From the NCBI RefSeq assembly GCF_036226885.1, contig NZ_CP109027.1, forward strand, positions 7,564,001 through 7,628,000: DNA of 64,000 bases, given 5' to 3'. A program made the position numbers and the translations under genes. Origin of the DNA: Streptomyces sp. NBC_00663 (GTDB lineage: Bacteria > Actinomycetota > Actinomycetes > Streptomycetales > Streptomycetaceae). The notes under the pieces are model-generated. The model did not search any database, was not told the DNA's origin, and saw nothing but the letters and a program-made list of their open reading frames with translations. Within the stretch, counting starts at the first letter, position 1, and every line of letters begins with the position of its first letter. Positions 31,183 to 41,152 of the stretch are shown here, one piece after another.

Positions 31183-31734
31183 ATGGTTCTCGGGAGCGAC
31201 CGCACATGGGGGAACGGCAGCCGAGGGCTGGTGGCGATGGTGTTCGTCCTCGCCGCGTCCCTCACGGCGTGCAGCGACGACAGCGGCGGCGGCAGCGACA
31301 GCCCGCCGCCCAGCCCGGTCCCGGAGACGACGACGAGCGCGCCCGCCAGTCCGTCCGTGAGCGGGCCGGCCGACGAGGCGGCGGCCGAGAAGGAGGTCAA
31401 GGAGAACTGGCAGAAGTTCTTCGACCCCAAGACGTCCACCAAGGAGAAGCAGGCCGTTCTGGAGAACGGCGACAAGATGGGGCCCGTCCTGGCGGCGTTC
31501 AGCGGCGACGACCGCGGTGGACAGGTCGAGGCGCAGGTCACCAAGGTGGAGTTCACCTCGCCGTCCGAGGCGACCGTGACGTACACCCTGCTCCTGAACG
31601 GCGCGACCGCCCTGCCGGACGCCTCCGGGAAGGCCGTGGAGCAGGACGGCACCTGGAAGGTGTCCGTCACGACGCTGTGCGCCCTGGTCCAGCTGAGCGG
31701 GAATGCGACGGCGTCGGCCCTGCCGGGCTGCTGA
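31183..31734 (+). CDS. Lipoprotein, Mtb12-like domain possible
   Basis: 183 aa with lipobox LAASLTAC, a Ser/Pro/Thr spacer and a small globular domain (KENWQKFFDPKTSTKEKQAV, then alternating strands ending TLCALVQL). The domain resembles the NTF2-like domain of mycobacterial low-molecular-weight antigens, a weak by-eye match. ATG 31183 is chosen; GTGs at 31171/31174 are possible. Its end overlaps the substrate-binding gene by 32 nt, and it diverges from the livHMG operon. Confidence 0.65.
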   Translation: MVLGSDRTWGNGSRGLVAMVFVLAASLTACSDDSGGGSDSPPPSPVPETTTSAPASPSVSGPADEAAAEKEVKENWQKFFDPKTSTKEKQAVLENGDKMGPVLAAFSGDDRGGQVEAQVTKVEFTSPSEATVTYTLLLNGATALPDASGKAVEQDGTWKVSVTTLCALVQLSGNATASALPGC

Positions 31735-33001
31735 GGCCGCGGCCGTGGTGCTGCTGCTCGCCCTGACGACGGCGTGCGGCAGCAGGCTCCCGGAGAGCGA
31801 CTTCGAGCACGGCGAACGGACCACGCCGGCCCAGGACGCCGCCCCGATCCGCGTCGGCATCGTCACCAGCGCCACCAGCCCGGTCGGCGGCGACGCCTTC
31901 ACCGGGCCCCGCGACGGCGCCAAGGCGTACTTCGCCCGTCTCAACGCGCGTGGGGGCATCGGCGGCCGCCCGGTCGAGGTGCGGGAGTGCGACGACGGCG
32001 GCAGCGGCGTCGGCAACAACACCTGTGTGCACCGGCTGATCGAGGAGGAGAACGTGGTGGCCCTCGTCGCCACCACGTCCCTCGACTACGCGGGCGCCTC
32101 CCGCGTCTCCCACGCGCGCGTGCCCGACATCGGCGGCCAGCCCATCGGCGACGCGTACGACACCTGGCCGCACCTCTACGGCATCTACGGCAGCCTCGCG
32201 CCCCGCGACGGCACCACCGGCTGGGACGGACGGCAGTACGGCGGCACCGAGGTCTACCGGTACTTCAAGCGCGAGCAAGGGGCCCGTACGGCCGCCGTCG
32301 TCTCGTACAACCAGGCCGCGTCCGCCGCCTACGCCCGGCTCGTCGTCCAGGGGCTGAAGGCCGAGGGGTACGACGTCGTGACCGAGCAGGTCGACTTCGC
32401 GCTGCCCAACTTCCGTGCCGTCGCGGCCGATCTGAAGGACCGGGGCGTCGACCTCCTGTTCGACGCCATCGACTCGCACGGCAACGCCCAGCTGTGCGAG
32501 GCCATGGACGACGTGGGCGCCCAGGTCACCGCCAAGGTCACCAACGTGCAGAACTGGACCTCCACCGTCCCCGACGACTACAAGGACTCCCCGCACTGCC
32601 GCAACGCCCTGTGGGCCACCGGGTCCAGCCGCAACTACGAGGACACCGGCGAGGCGGCGGTACGGGAGTTCCGGGACGCCACCGAGAGCCTCACCACGCA
32701 CTCCCAGTGGCAGCTGGAGGGGTGGGCGGCCGCCATGTGGTTCACGGATGCCGCCACCGCGTGTGCCAAGGAGCGGAGCGGTGTCACGCGCGCGTGTGTC
32801 GACGGGTTCATGAACCGCAGCGAGGACTACACCGCCGACGGGCTGCTGCTCCCGGTCCGGTTCGAACGGCTGGCCGAGCCGCCGAAGACCCGCCGGACCT
32901 GTCTGTCCGTGGCCCGCTGGCAGGACGGGAAGGGGTGGGTCGCGCAGGGAGACATGAACGACACCTGTTTCGAGGTGCCGCAGCTTTCCTATCGCCAGTA
33001 A
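31703..33001 (+). CDS. livK: Branched-chain amino-acid-type substrate-binding lipoprotein
   Basis: 432-aa periplasmic-binding-protein type I lipoprotein. Signal with RRRRPCR, a hydrophobic core and lipobox LALTTAC; then IRVGIVTSATSPVGGDAFTG, ARGGIGGRPVEVRECDD and GVDLLFDAI, as in LivK/ANF-receptor proteins. It carries several extra cysteines. It is divergent from livHMG-livF and is the obvious receptor for that transporter. Translationally coupled to the preceding lipoprotein gene. Confidence 0.88.
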   Translation: MRRRRPCRAAEAAAVVLLLALTTACGSRLPESDFEHGERTTPAQDAAPIRVGIVTSATSPVGGDAFTGPRDGAKAYFARLNARGGIGGRPVEVRECDDGGSGVGNNTCVHRLIEEENVVALVATTSLDYAGASRVSHARVPDIGGQPIGDAYDTWPHLYGIYGSLAPRDGTTGWDGRQYGGTEVYRYFKREQGARTAAVVSYNQAASAAYARLVVQGLKAEGYDVVTEQVDFALPNFRAVAADLKDRGVDLLFDAIDSHGNAQLCEAMDDVGAQVTAKVTNVQNWTSTVPDDYKDSPHCRNALWATGSSRNYEDTGEAAVREFRDATESLTTHSQWQLEGWAAAMWFTDAATACAKERSGVTRACVDGFMNRSEDYTADGLLLPVRFERLAEPPKTRRTCLSVARWQDGKGWVAQGDMNDTCFEVPQLSYRQ

Positions 33002-33065
33002 GGCAACCAAAGGGCAAAGTCACGGGTCTCATCAGGAAGCACAGCCGAGGAAGGATCCGTACCGC

Positions 33066-33422
33066 ATGACAACGTTGGCCCGGCCGACGGCACCCCTGCG
33101 TGCCGACTGCATCGCCGACTCCGCGGGCGGGCTGACCTTCGACGTCTCCGGGGACGGGAGGGGCGGCGCCGCCCACCTCGTGCTGCGCCGGCGCGACGGG
33201 CACGAGGAGGTCTTCCTGCCGCTGACCCCGGCCGCCGACGGCAGGCTGCGCGCGGCCCTGCCGAGCAGCGTCGGCCTGCCGGAGGGCTGCTGGGACGCCT
33301 ACGCACGCGTGGACGACGGCGAGCGGCGGCTGATGCCCGGCCTGATGGACCTGCGGGCCGCCGACGCCCGGGTCCCGTACGAGACCCGGCACGGCAACCT
33401 CAGCCTGCGCTGCGGGAGGTAG
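33066..33422 (+). CDS. Hypothetical protein
   Basis: 118 aa, soluble, mostly strand-like (LTFDVSGDGRGGAAHLVLRR, EEVFLPLTPAADGRLRAALP), which suggests an Ig-like beta-sandwich. No family recognised. ATG 33066 has GAGGAAGG about 12 nt upstream. It follows livK by 64 nt in the same direction. Confidence 0.65.
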   Translation: MTTLARPTAPLRADCIADSAGGLTFDVSGDGRGGAAHLVLRRRDGHEEVFLPLTPAADGRLRAALPSSVGLPEGCWDAYARVDDGERRLMPGLMDLRAADARVPYETRHGNLSLRCGR

Positions 33423-33472
33423 CGGCCCCTTGCGGACCGCGGCTGTCCGCGAGCGCTGGCAGACTCGGCCCC

Positions 33473-34513
33473 ATGTTGGAGACCTCGGCACGACTTCTGC
33501 GCCTGCTCTCGCTCCTCCAGGCCCACCGCGAATGGTCCGGCGCCGATCTCGCCGGCCGCCTCGGCGTCACCCCGCGTACCGTGCGCCGGGACGTGGACCG
33601 GCTGCGTGAGCTGGGCTACCCCGTCAACGCCAGCCCCGGCACCGGCGGCGGCTACCAGCTGGGCGCCGGAGCCGAGCTGCCGCCGCTGCTGCTGGACGAC
33701 GACGAGGCCGTCGCCGTGGCGGTCGGCCTGCGCACGGCCGCCGGGCAGGGCATCGAGGGCATCGGCGAGACGTCGGTGCGGGCCCTCGCCAAGCTGGAGC
33801 AGGTCCTGCCGAACCGGCTGCGCCGCCGCGTGGGCGCCCTGAACGCCTTCACCGTGCCGATGTTGCGCGGCCCGCAGCCCGGTGCCGTCGACCCGGCCGT
33901 GCTGACCGAGCTGGCCCACCTGTGCCGGGACGCGGAGCGGCTGCGCTTCGAGTACAGCGACCACGCAGGCACCCCGACCCGGCGTACCGTCGAGCCGCAC
34001 CGCCTGGTGTGCACGGAACGCCGCTGGTACCTGGTCGCCTGGGACCTCGACCGCGACGACTGGCGGACCTTCCGCGTCGACCGCGTCACGCCCAGGCCGC
34101 CGCACGGCCCCCGCTTCACCCCGCGCACCCCGCCCGCCGAGGACCTCGCCGCGTATGTCTCCCGAGGCGTCTCCACGCGCGCGTACGCCGCCCATGCCGT
34201 CGTCCGGCTGCTGGTGCCCCTGGAGGAGGCCGCCGAGCGGATCTCACCGAGCGCCGGACAGCTGGAGGCCGACGGACCCGACGCCTGCCTCCTGCACACC
34301 GGGGCCGCGAGCCTCGACGTGATGGTCATTCACGTGATGATGACGGGCTTCGAGTTCGAGGTGCTGGAGCCCGCCGAGCTGACCGAGGCGATCAGGACGG
34401 CTCACGGTCGGCTTGCTCGCTCTCTGGCTCGGGCTGAGGAGCGAACGCCGCGTACCGCGGATGGTGCAGATCGAACGCCGGGGACTCGGAGCGGATCCGC
34501 GGCAGCGTCGTGA
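33473..34513 (+). CDS. HTH/WYL-domain transcriptional regulator
   Basis: 346 aa. N-terminal winged helix ([20 protein letters not shown], then [19 protein letters not shown]), then the WYL domain with [19 protein letters not shown] and a C-terminal WCX extension. WYL domains sense ligands, often nucleic-acid-related ones. The last 40 residues ([16 protein letters not shown]) have no family similarity and are antisense to the end of ctaD (122-bp overlap), which looks like a lost earlier stop. Confidence 0.88.
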   Translation: MLETSARLLRLLSLLQAHREWSGADLAGRLGVTPRTVRRDVDRLRELGYPVNASPGTGGGYQLGAGAELPPLLLDDDEAVAVAVGLRTAAGQGIEGIGETSVRALAKLEQVLPNRLRRRVGALNAFTVPMLRGPQPGAVDPAVLTELAHLCRDAERLRFEYSDHAGTPTRRTVEPHRLVCTERRWYLVAWDLDRDDWRTFRVDRVTPRPPHGPRFTPRTPPAEDLAAYVSRGVSTRAYAAHAVVRLLVPLEEAAERISPSAGQLEADGPDACLLHTGAASLDVMVIHVMMTGFEFEVLEPAELTEAIRTAHGRLARSLARAEERTPRTADGADRTPGTRSGSAAAS

Positions 34514-36083
34514 AGTTGTGCCGGGGCGGCGGGCAGGACGTCGCCCACTCCAGCGAACGGCCGTAGCCCCAGGGGTCGTCGGTCTCGACCTTCTCGCCGT
34601 ACTTGGCGGTCTTCCAGACGTTGTAGAGGAACGGCAGCGTCGAGATGCCGAGCAGGAACGCGCCGATCGTCGAGACCGTGTTGAGGGCGGTGAACCCGTC
34701 GGCGGCGAGATAGTCGGCGTACCGGCGCGGCATGCCCTCCGCGCCCAGCCAGTGCTGCACCAGGAACGTGGTGTGGAACCCGACGAACAGCGTCCAGAAC
34801 TGGATCTTCCCGAGCCGTTCGTCGAGCATCTTGCCGGTGAACTTGGGCCACCAGAAGTAAAAGCCGCCGAAGATCGCGAAGACGACCGTGCCGAACACGA
34901 CGTAGTGGAAGTGCGCGACGACGAAGTACGAGTCGGAGACATGGAAGTCCAGCGGCGGGGACGCCAGGATCACCCCGGTCAGACCGCCGAACAGGAACGT
35001 CACCAGGAAGCCGCACGACCACAGCATCGGGGTCTCGAAGGACAGCGAGCCCTTCAGCATGGTGCCGATCCAGTTGAAGAACTTCACGCCCGTCGGCACG
35101 GCGATGAGGAACGTCATGAACGAGAAGAACGGCAGCAGCACCGCGCCCGTGACGAACATGTGGTGCGCCCACACCACGATCGACAGACCGGTGATGGCCA
35201 TCGTCGCGCCGATCAGCGTCAGATAGCCGAACAGCGGCTTGCGGCTGAAGACCGGCAGGATCTCCGTGATGATCCCGAAGAACGGCAGCGCGATGATGTA
35301 GACCTCGGGATGCCCGAAGAACCAGAACAGGTGCTGCCACAGCAGCGCCCCGCCGTTGGCCGACGCGAACACCTGTGAGCCGAACCGGCGATCCGCCTCC
35401 AGCACCAGCAGCGCGGCCGCGAGCACCGGGAACGCCATCAGGATCAGGATCGACGTGAACAGCGTGTTCCAGGTGAAGATCGGCATCCGGAACATCGTCA
35501 TCCCGGGCGCGCGCATCCCGATGATCGTGGTGATGAAGTTGACCGCGCCGAGGATGGTGCCGAAGCCGGCCAGCGCGAGCCCCATGATCCACAGGTCCGC
35601 GCCGACGCCGGGCGAGCGTTCCATGCTGTTGAGCGGCGCGTAGGCGAACCAGCCGAAGGCGGCGGGCCCGGACGGCACGAGCAGTGAGCCCAGCACGATG
35701 AGCCCGCCGAACAGGAAGAACCAGTACGACAGCATGTTCAGCCGGGGGAACGCCACGTCCGGCGCGCCGATCTGCAACGGCATCAGCTCGTTGGCGAAGC
35801 CCGCGAAGCTCGGCGTCGCGAACAGCAGCAGCATGATCGTGCCGTGCATGGTGAACAGCTGGTTGAACTGCTGGTTGTCCAGGAGTTGCAGGCCCGGCCG
35901 GGCGAGTTCGGCGCGCATCAGCAGCGCCATGACCCCGCCGATCAGGAAGAACACGAACGACGTGATCAGGTAGAGATGACCGATCTTCTTGTGGTCGGTG
36001 GTGGTCAGCCAGTCGACGACGACCTTGCCGTGGTTCCTGGTCCGCACGGGTCGCTCCGTCGTGTGCACGGTCTGGGTGCCCAT
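34392..36083 (-). CDS. ctaD: Cytochrome c oxidase subunit I (aa3 type)
   Basis: Catalytic subunit of the haem-copper oxidase, 563 aa, 12 membrane helices. Ligand motifs are intact: [12 protein letters not shown] (haem a), [17 protein letters not shown] (CuB His and cross-linked Tyr), WAHHMFVTG (CuB) and [13 protein letters not shown] (haem a3 and a). ATG 36083 chosen at the conserved MGTQTV start, with AAGGGG 10 nt upstream; ATGs up to 36278 are in frame. No ctaC, ctaE, ctaF or qcr genes are adjacent, so this is a stand-alone, probably second, copy. Confidence 0.95.
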   Translation of the reverse strand: MGTQTVHTTERPVRTRNHGKVVVDWLTTTDHKKIGHLYLITSFVFFLIGGVMALLMRAELARPGLQLLDNQQFNQLFTMHGTIMLLLFATPSFAGFANELMPLQIGAPDVAFPRLNMLSYWFFLFGGLIVLGSLLVPSGPAAFGWFAYAPLNSMERSPGVGADLWIMGLALAGFGTILGAVNFITTIIGMRAPGMTMFRMPIFTWNTLFTSILILMAFPVLAAALLVLEADRRFGSQVFASANGGALLWQHLFWFFGHPEVYIIALPFFGIITEILPVFSRKPLFGYLTLIGATMAITGLSIVVWAHHMFVTGAVLLPFFSFMTFLIAVPTGVKFFNWIGTMLKGSLSFETPMLWSCGFLVTFLFGGLTGVILASPPLDFHVSDSYFVVAHFHYVVFGTVVFAIFGGFYFWWPKFTGKMLDERLGKIQFWTLFVGFHTTFLVQHWLGAEGMPRRYADYLAADGFTALNTVSTIGAFLLGISTLPFLYNVWKTAKYGEKVETDDPWGYGRSLEWATSCPPPRHNFTTLPRIRSESPAFDLHHPRYAAFAPQPEPESEQADREPS

Positions 36084-36496
36084 CGCTCGTTCGCCCCTTC
36101 GCTCGTCGCGTCCCGGGTCAGCCGTCATGATGCTCGCGTCGCCGCGCACCGCGACAGGGGGCGTGCGGGGGTTCTGTGCGCGAAGCGTGTTTTTCTTATG
36201 CGGTGTCAGCTTCTGTGACGCTGTGTCGAATCGGAATGGAAAGGCCCCGGAGGCGCATGCCCCGGAACCTTTCCGCACCTTTCCGTCTCGTTATTCGAGG
36301 AGTGATCACGACACGCGGGAATTACGTTCGATTGCGCGCGGAAGGCGTAGGGAACCGCCCGTTCGTGTGACACGGGCCGAGGGAAACGACTGTCGGGATC
36401 CTGTGACAGAAGCGTGACCGGAGAGGGATCAGCTACCCACCGTGTCCTGCTCCTGTTCTCTGGCCCGGGCGCGCGCCGAGGGCCTAGCGTGGCCGT
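36084..36496. promoter_or_regulatory. Divergent intergenic region, ctaD / I78 inhibitor
   Basis: 413 bp. It must hold the ctaD promoter and that of the I78 gene; the stretch 36180-36310 is AT-richer than its surroundings. I see no gene with a credible ribosome site and no clear operator. Confidence 0.35.
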
Positions 36497-36712
36497 ATGG
36501 CACCGATACCGAAACCGCCCGCCGAACCCCATGACAACCCGGACGCCTATGTGGGCCTGGAGCAGGCCAGGGCCGAACGGCTCGCGCGCGAGAAGGGCTG
36601 GTCCACGGTCCGTTCGCTGCCCCCCGGAGCGATCATCACGATGGAGTACCGGAGCGGTCGCCTGAACTTCGAGGTGAAGGACGGGCGGGTGGCGCGCTCC
36701 TGGAAGGGCTGA
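36497..36712 (+). CDS. Proteinase inhibitor I78 family protein
   Basis: 71 aa, cytoplasmic or exported without a recognisable signal. GLEQARAERLAREKGWSTVR, LPPGAIITMEYRSGRLNFEV and the terminal VARSWKG match the I78 inhibitor fold. A single short gene closed by a strong hairpin. Target protease unknown. Confidence 0.82.
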   Translation: MAPIPKPPAEPHDNPDAYVGLEQARAERLAREKGWSTVRSLPPGAIITMEYRSGRLNFEVKDGRVARSWKG

Positions 36713-36719
36713 CCCACGA

Positions 36720-36755
36720 CGACGGCCCCCACTCGGTGAGGAGTGGGGGCCGTCG
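36720..36755. terminator. Strong hairpin after I78 gene
   Basis: Perfect 14-bp stem GACGGCCCCCACTC / GAGTGGGGGCCGTC (15 bp with the next pair), loop GGTGAG, 8 nt after the stop. It also lies just beyond the convergent PAP2 gene end. Confidence 0.9.
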
Positions 36756-36801
36756 CTGCGGGGTGGGTGTGTGCGTACCGTCCCCGCTGTCCGCCGGTGG
36801 C

Positions 36802-37797
36802 CTATCCGCCTGTCAGGGGGCGGGCCGCCGAGGTCGTGCCGCGTGCGACGCGGTCGGGATGGGGTGGCCGGCGCGGGCCGACCGGGGTGACCGGGGTGCG
36901 CTCCGAGCGGGCCGTGTGCGGGCCCGGCGCCAGATAGGCGGGCGCCCGGGTCGAGCGGGCCGCGGGCTCGCTCTGCGGAGCGGTGCGCGGCTTGACCGGC
37001 AACGGGACCTCGACGGGCTTGACGGCCGTGGGCACGGCGCGGCGGGCCCGCCGGCGGTCGCGCAGGTCGAAGAGCGCGGTCTCGGTGCGGGTGATGAGGG
37101 GCTCGCACCAGGGCAGGGCCAGCAGGACCAGCAGGCCCGCGGTCCAGCCGAGCATGACATCGCTCAGCCAGTGCGTACCCAGGTAGACGGTGGCGAGGCC
37201 GACGCCGAGCGAGGTCACCGCGGAGACCGCGGACAGCCATCTGCGGGCTCTCGGGGTGGAGGCCAGATAGGCCAGGATGCCCCAGGTGACCACGGCGTTC
37301 GCGGTGTGGCCGCTGGGAAATATATCGCCGCCCAGACCCATCTCGTTCGCGCCGATGGTGGTCGCGTAGTGCGGTCCGAGACGGCCCATGCCGAGCTTGG
37401 CGGCGCCGACGGTGATGTTCAGCAGCAGCAGTGAGGCGCCCAGGGTGAGCATCGGGCGCAGCGTGTGCTGCCGCCAGGAACGCCAGCCCAGCCAGGCCGC
37501 GACCATCACCGCGGTCGGGCCGCGCTGGCCGAGCACCACGTAGTAGTCCACGAACCAGTGGATCTCCGACCACTGCTGGTACGGCCGGAAGAACATGACC
37601 TGCCAGTCCAGCCGGACCAGCCACGACGTGTCCACCACGAGCCACACGATCGCCAGATAGAACAGCAGGGTTCCGGCGAGCAGCGCGACCCGGTGCCGGG
37701 ACATCTTCGGCACGTCGAGGTGAGCCGGTCGTTCCGGCTCACGGTCGAGTCTGGTGAACACCCGGTCCAGACGGGTGAGGTTTCGTTCGGTACGCAC
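36802..37797 (-). CDS. PAP2-family membrane phosphatase
   Basis: About 331 aa with six membrane helices. The acid-phosphatase motifs are KLGMGRLGP (first motif), IFPSGHTANAVV (second, PSGH) and VYLGTHWLSDVMLG (third, with catalytic His). Substrate likely an isoprenoid or lipid phosphate. The C-terminal 100 residues are a basic, Pro-rich cytoplasmic tail. GTG 37797 is tentative, without a clear ribosome site; the open frame reaches 37908. Confidence 0.85.
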   Translation of the reverse strand: MRTERNLTRLDRVFTRLDREPERPAHLDVPKMSRHRVALLAGTLLFYLAIVWLVVDTSWLVRLDWQVMFFRPYQQWSEIHWFVDYYVVLGQRGPTAVMVAAWLGWRSWRQHTLRPMLTLGASLLLLNITVGAAKLGMGRLGPHYATTIGANEMGLGGDIFPSGHTANAVVTWGILAYLASTPRARRWLSAVSAVTSLGVGLATVYLGTHWLSDVMLGWTAGLLVLLALPWCEPLITRTETALFDLRDRRRARRAVPTAVKPVEVPLPVKPRTAPQSEPAARSTRAPAYLAPGPHTARSERTPVTPVGPRRPPHPDRVARGTTSAARPLTGG

Positions 37798-38008
37798 CCA
37801 ATCGACGTTACAGCGAGTGAGCTCAGTTCCCGGTCGAATCCACGGCTTTGTGATGACGATGTGATGTGGGATTCCTCTCAGGGAGAGGTTTATTTCCGAG
37901 GAATCCACAATCGGGTCGCGCTCGTCCCTTCAATTCCTTTGATCATTCCGGGTCGCGGTTTATTGCCGCTTATGAATTCGTTCACCGAATCATGGGGTGG
38001 AATTCTCC

Positions 38009-38027
38009 CGGCGCTCATCGGGCGCCG
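38009..38027 (-). terminator. Short hairpin after glycosyltransferase gene
   Basis: CGGCGC / GCGCCG, 6-bp stem with a 7-nt loop, starting 9 nt after the minus-strand stop at 38036. Weak. The remaining space to the PAP2 start (37798-38008) shows no gene. Confidence 0.4.
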
Positions 38028-38035
38028 CGAGACGA

Positions 38036-39295
38036 TCATGGCGGGCCCGAGCCGTTCAGCCAGAACGCCCCGTACACCGCCGATACCAGGGCGACACCGG
38101 CCGTCACCAGGGCCGACCTGGACGTCCGCAGCCGCGCCAGGGCCAGGGCGAGAGGCAGCAGCAGGGGGAAGGCGGGCAGCAGAAGGCGTGGTTTCGAGCC
38201 GAAGTAGCTCGACGCGCACAGGGCGAGGGCGGTGACGGCACCGGCGTACACCAGGAGCGCCAGCGGCTGGCCCTGTCGTACACAGACGACGTAGAGCCAC
38301 ACCACGAGCCCGACGCCGACGATCAGACCGACGCCCGCGAGGGCCGAGGGGAACGACGTGAACTTGTCGGCGACGAAGCGGGCGAAGGCGTAGCCGCCGT
38401 CGAAGCCGTTGCGCCAGCCCGCCTGGACGTCGAGATAGCCGAGGGGGCCCTTGCCGGTGCGGTGGCCGACCCACAGGACGTAGCCGGCGGCGCCGAGAGG
38501 GGCGAGGAGCATGCCGAGGGCGCGGCGCCAGGCCGGTGCGCTCCCTCCTGTCCCGTCGGCGGTGGGGCTGGGGGCGCGTTCCGGGTCCCGGGCGCCCTGC
38601 GCGGCGGCCGCGCTTCGGTTCCGCCCGAACGAGGTAGCGGCGGCGCCCGTGGTGGCCCGGTCCCGTAGGAACGCGGCGATGCCCGCCGCCCACACCGCCG
38701 CGACCACCGCGAGCCCCACCGGGCGGGTCAGGCCCGCCAGGGCCGCCAGGGTGCCCGCGGTCAGCCAGCGGCCGGTCAGGACGGCGTACAGCGACCAGGC
38801 GGCGAGCGCGGTGAACAGTGACTCGCTGTACGCCATCGACTGCACGATCCCGACCGGCAGCAGCGCCCAGACCAGCACGGCACAGACCCCGGCCCGGCGC
38901 CCGTACACCTGGTCCGCCACCGCGAAGATCCCCCAGGCCGCGGCGAGCGAGGCGAGCAGGCTGACGGCGAAGCCGGCGTCGGCGTACGACAGGGGAGTCA
39001 CCGCCGCGACGCCCCGCTCCAGCCACGGCAGGAGCGGGAAGAAGGCCAGGTTCGAGTGCACATCGCCGTTGGGGAGCCGGACCTCGTAGCCGTACCCCAG
39101 CTCGGCGACCCTCGTGTACCAGAGGGAGTCCCAGCGTGCCGTCAGCAGCGTGTACGCGCTCTTGTCGCGCGCCGCGCTCCACAGGGCCAGCGCGAGCAGG
39201 CCCAGGGCGCGGACGGCCGCGTACCCGAGGAGGGCCGGGGCCGCGCGGCGCAGGGCGTTGCCGGGCGGCGCCACGCGCGTCTCAAGATCGGTCAC
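38036..39295 (-). CDS. GT-C mannosyltransferase-like membrane protein
   Basis: About 419 aa, ten or so membrane helices. LLTARWDSLWYTRVAELGY places the Asp-containing first loop of GT-C enzymes that use polyprenyl-phosphate sugars, and SMAYSESLFTALAAWSLYAV plus GLTRPVG match PIG-V-type mannosyltransferases. A Pro/Ala-rich cytoplasmic insert lies at about residues 225-260. GTG 39295 chosen as giving a normal N-terminus. Confidence 0.8.
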   Translation of the reverse strand: MTDLETRVAPPGNALRRAAPALLGYAAVRALGLLALALWSAARDKSAYTLLTARWDSLWYTRVAELGYGYEVRLPNGDVHSNLAFFPLLPWLERGVAAVTPLSYADAGFAVSLLASLAAAWGIFAVADQVYGRRAGVCAVLVWALLPVGIVQSMAYSESLFTALAAWSLYAVLTGRWLTAGTLAALAGLTRPVGLAVVAAVWAAGIAAFLRDRATTGAAATSFGRNRSAAAAQGARDPERAPSPTADGTGGSAPAWRRALGMLLAPLGAAGYVLWVGHRTGKGPLGYLDVQAGWRNGFDGGYAFARFVADKFTSFPSALAGVGLIVGVGLVVWLYVVCVRQGQPLALLVYAGAVTALALCASSYFGSKPRLLLPAFPLLLPLALALARLRTSRSALVTAGVALVSAVYGAFWLNGSGPP

Positions 39296-39555
39296 GGGCC
39301 TGATTATCGAACGCCCGGTGAACCGCGAGCGCCGCAGGGGCGTGTTCGCGGGGGAGGGGCAGTGGCGTACGCCACACGTGTTCTCCGCGGAGTGTGAGAG
39401 GTCCACCACTTGGCCGAGGCGCGAACTCGCGTACGCTGACGTGTCACTCGCCTTCGTTGCGCGGGCCGGAGAACACCGCTCCTCCGGCCGAGATCATGGG
39501 GAGTCCCCACCCCATGTGCCCGCCGAACGCGAGGGAACATCTGGGAGGTACGTAC

Positions 39556-41151
39556 ATGTCCGGGACGACCACGGCCGCCGCAGCGCTGCGCCGTCGGGCG
39601 GCCGGGGCCGGTGCCAACCGCTGGGTCGTCCTCGTCGTCCTCTGTGTGAGCCTGCTCCTGGTCGCGGTCGACGCGACCGTGCTGCATGTGGCGGTCCCCG
39701 CCGTCACCGAGGACCTCAAGCCCGGCGCGATAGAGCTGCTCTGGATCGTCGACGTCTACCCCCTCGTCTGCGCCTCGCTGCTGATCCTCTTCGGCACGCT
39801 CGGCGACAAGGTCGGCCGCAGACGCGTTCTCCTGCTCGGTTACGCCCTCTTCGGCGTCGCCTCCGGCCTGGCCGCCCTCGCCGACAACGCCCAGGTGCTG
39901 ATCTTCGCGCGGGCGCTGCTCGGTGTCGGCGGCGCGATGATCATGCCCGCGACGCTGTCGATCCTCCGCCAGGTCTTCCCCGACCGGCGCGAGCGGGCGC
40001 TCGCGATCGGCATCTGGAGCGCGGTGGCCGCGGTCGGCGCGGCGGTCGGGCCCCTGCTCGGCGGTTTCCTCCTCGAACACTTCTGGTGGGGCTCGGTCTT
40101 CCTGGTCAACATCCCGCTGATGCTGGTCAGCCTGCCGGTCGGGCGGCTGCTGCTGCCCGAGTCGAAGGGCAGCGGCCGGGGACCCTGGGACGTGGTCGGC
40201 GCGCTGATGGCCGCGGCCGGTCTGTTCGGCGTCGTGCTGGGCGTGAAGCGGCTCGGTGGCGGCGAGCTCGACGAGATCACCGCGGTGCCGCTGGTGCTGG
40301 GCGCGGTGCTGCTGGTTCTTTTCGTACGACGACAAAGGCGCCGTACGCATCCGCTGGTGGACCTGCGGATGTTCGCGCGGCCCGCCTTCTCCACCTCCGT
40401 GTGCTGCATCGTGCTGGCGATGCTCGCGCTGGTGGGCCTTGAGCTGATCGCGGCGCAGTATCTCCAGCTGGTGCTGGGGCTCTCACCGCTGGAGACGGGG
40501 TTGCGGCTGCTGCCGCTGACCGTCGCGGCGATGGCGTCGGGCCTTGCCGGGGCGCGGATGCTGCGCCGGTTCGGGCCGCGGCGGATGGTGTGCTTCGGGT
40601 TCTGTCTGACGGCCGTCTCGGTGCTGACGCTGCTCGCGATGGGCGGCGAGGACAACGCGCCGCTGCTGCTGTTCGGGTTCGTGCTGCTCGGGTTCGGTCT
40701 TGAGACGACGCTGTTCGGGGCGTACGAGTCGATGCTGAGCGAGGCTCCGGTGGAGCAGGCCGGCGGGGCGGCGGCGATCGGGGAGACGTCGTACCAACTG
40801 GGCGCGGGCATCGGGATCGCGTTGCTCGGCAGTGTGATGAACGCGGCGTACACGCCTGGACTGTCGTCCGTGCAGGGGGTGCCGGAGTCGGCCTCCGTGG
40901 CGGCGGGGCATTCGCTGGGCGAGGCGTACGAGGTGGCCGGGCGGTTGGGTGGGTCCGCCGGGGAGGCCCTGCGTCAGACGGCTCGGGACTGCTTCGTGCA
41001 CGGGCTGCATGTGACGTTGCTGGTGAGTGCGGGGTTGTTGCTGCTGGGGGCGGTGATGGCGTTGCGGTTGCCGCGGGTGATGCAGTGCGAGGCGATGCCG
41101 GTTGAGGTTCCGGCGCCCAGGGACGTCATGGAGTCCCGCGTCTCCGCGTAG
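39556..41151 (+). CDS. MFS transporter, DHA2 family (14 helices)
   Basis: Proton-coupled multidrug-type exporter, 531 aa. Motif A GDKVGRRRVLLLG, motif B ALLGVGGAMIMPATLS and motif C-like GAAVGPLLGGFLLE are clear, with 14 hydrophobic segments and the DHA2 start LLVAVDATVLHVAVPAV. ATG 39556 has GGGAGG 7 nt upstream. No TetR or MarR gene adjoins it. The 260 bp upstream hold no other gene. Confidence 0.92.
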   Translation: MSGTTTAAAALRRRAAGAGANRWVVLVVLCVSLLLVAVDATVLHVAVPAVTEDLKPGAIELLWIVDVYPLVCASLLILFGTLGDKVGRRRVLLLGYALFGVASGLAALADNAQVLIFARALLGVGGAMIMPATLSILRQVFPDRRERALAIGIWSAVAAVGAAVGPLLGGFLLEHFWWGSVFLVNIPLMLVSLPVGRLLLPESKGSGRGPWDVVGALMAAAGLFGVVLGVKRLGGGELDEITAVPLVLGAVLLVLFVRRQRRRTHPLVDLRMFARPAFSTSVCCIVLAMLALVGLELIAAQYLQLVLGLSPLETGLRLLPLTVAAMASGLAGARMLRRFGPRRMVCFGFCLTAVSVLTLLAMGGEDNAPLLLFGFVLLGFGLETTLFGAYESMLSEAPVEQAGGAAAIGETSYQLGAGIGIALLGSVMNAAYTPGLSSVQGVPESASVAAGHSLGEAYEVAGRLGGSAGEALRQTARDCFVHGLHVTLLVSAGLLLLGAVMALRLPRVMQCEAMPVEVPAPRDVMESRVSA

Positions 41152-41152
41152 C

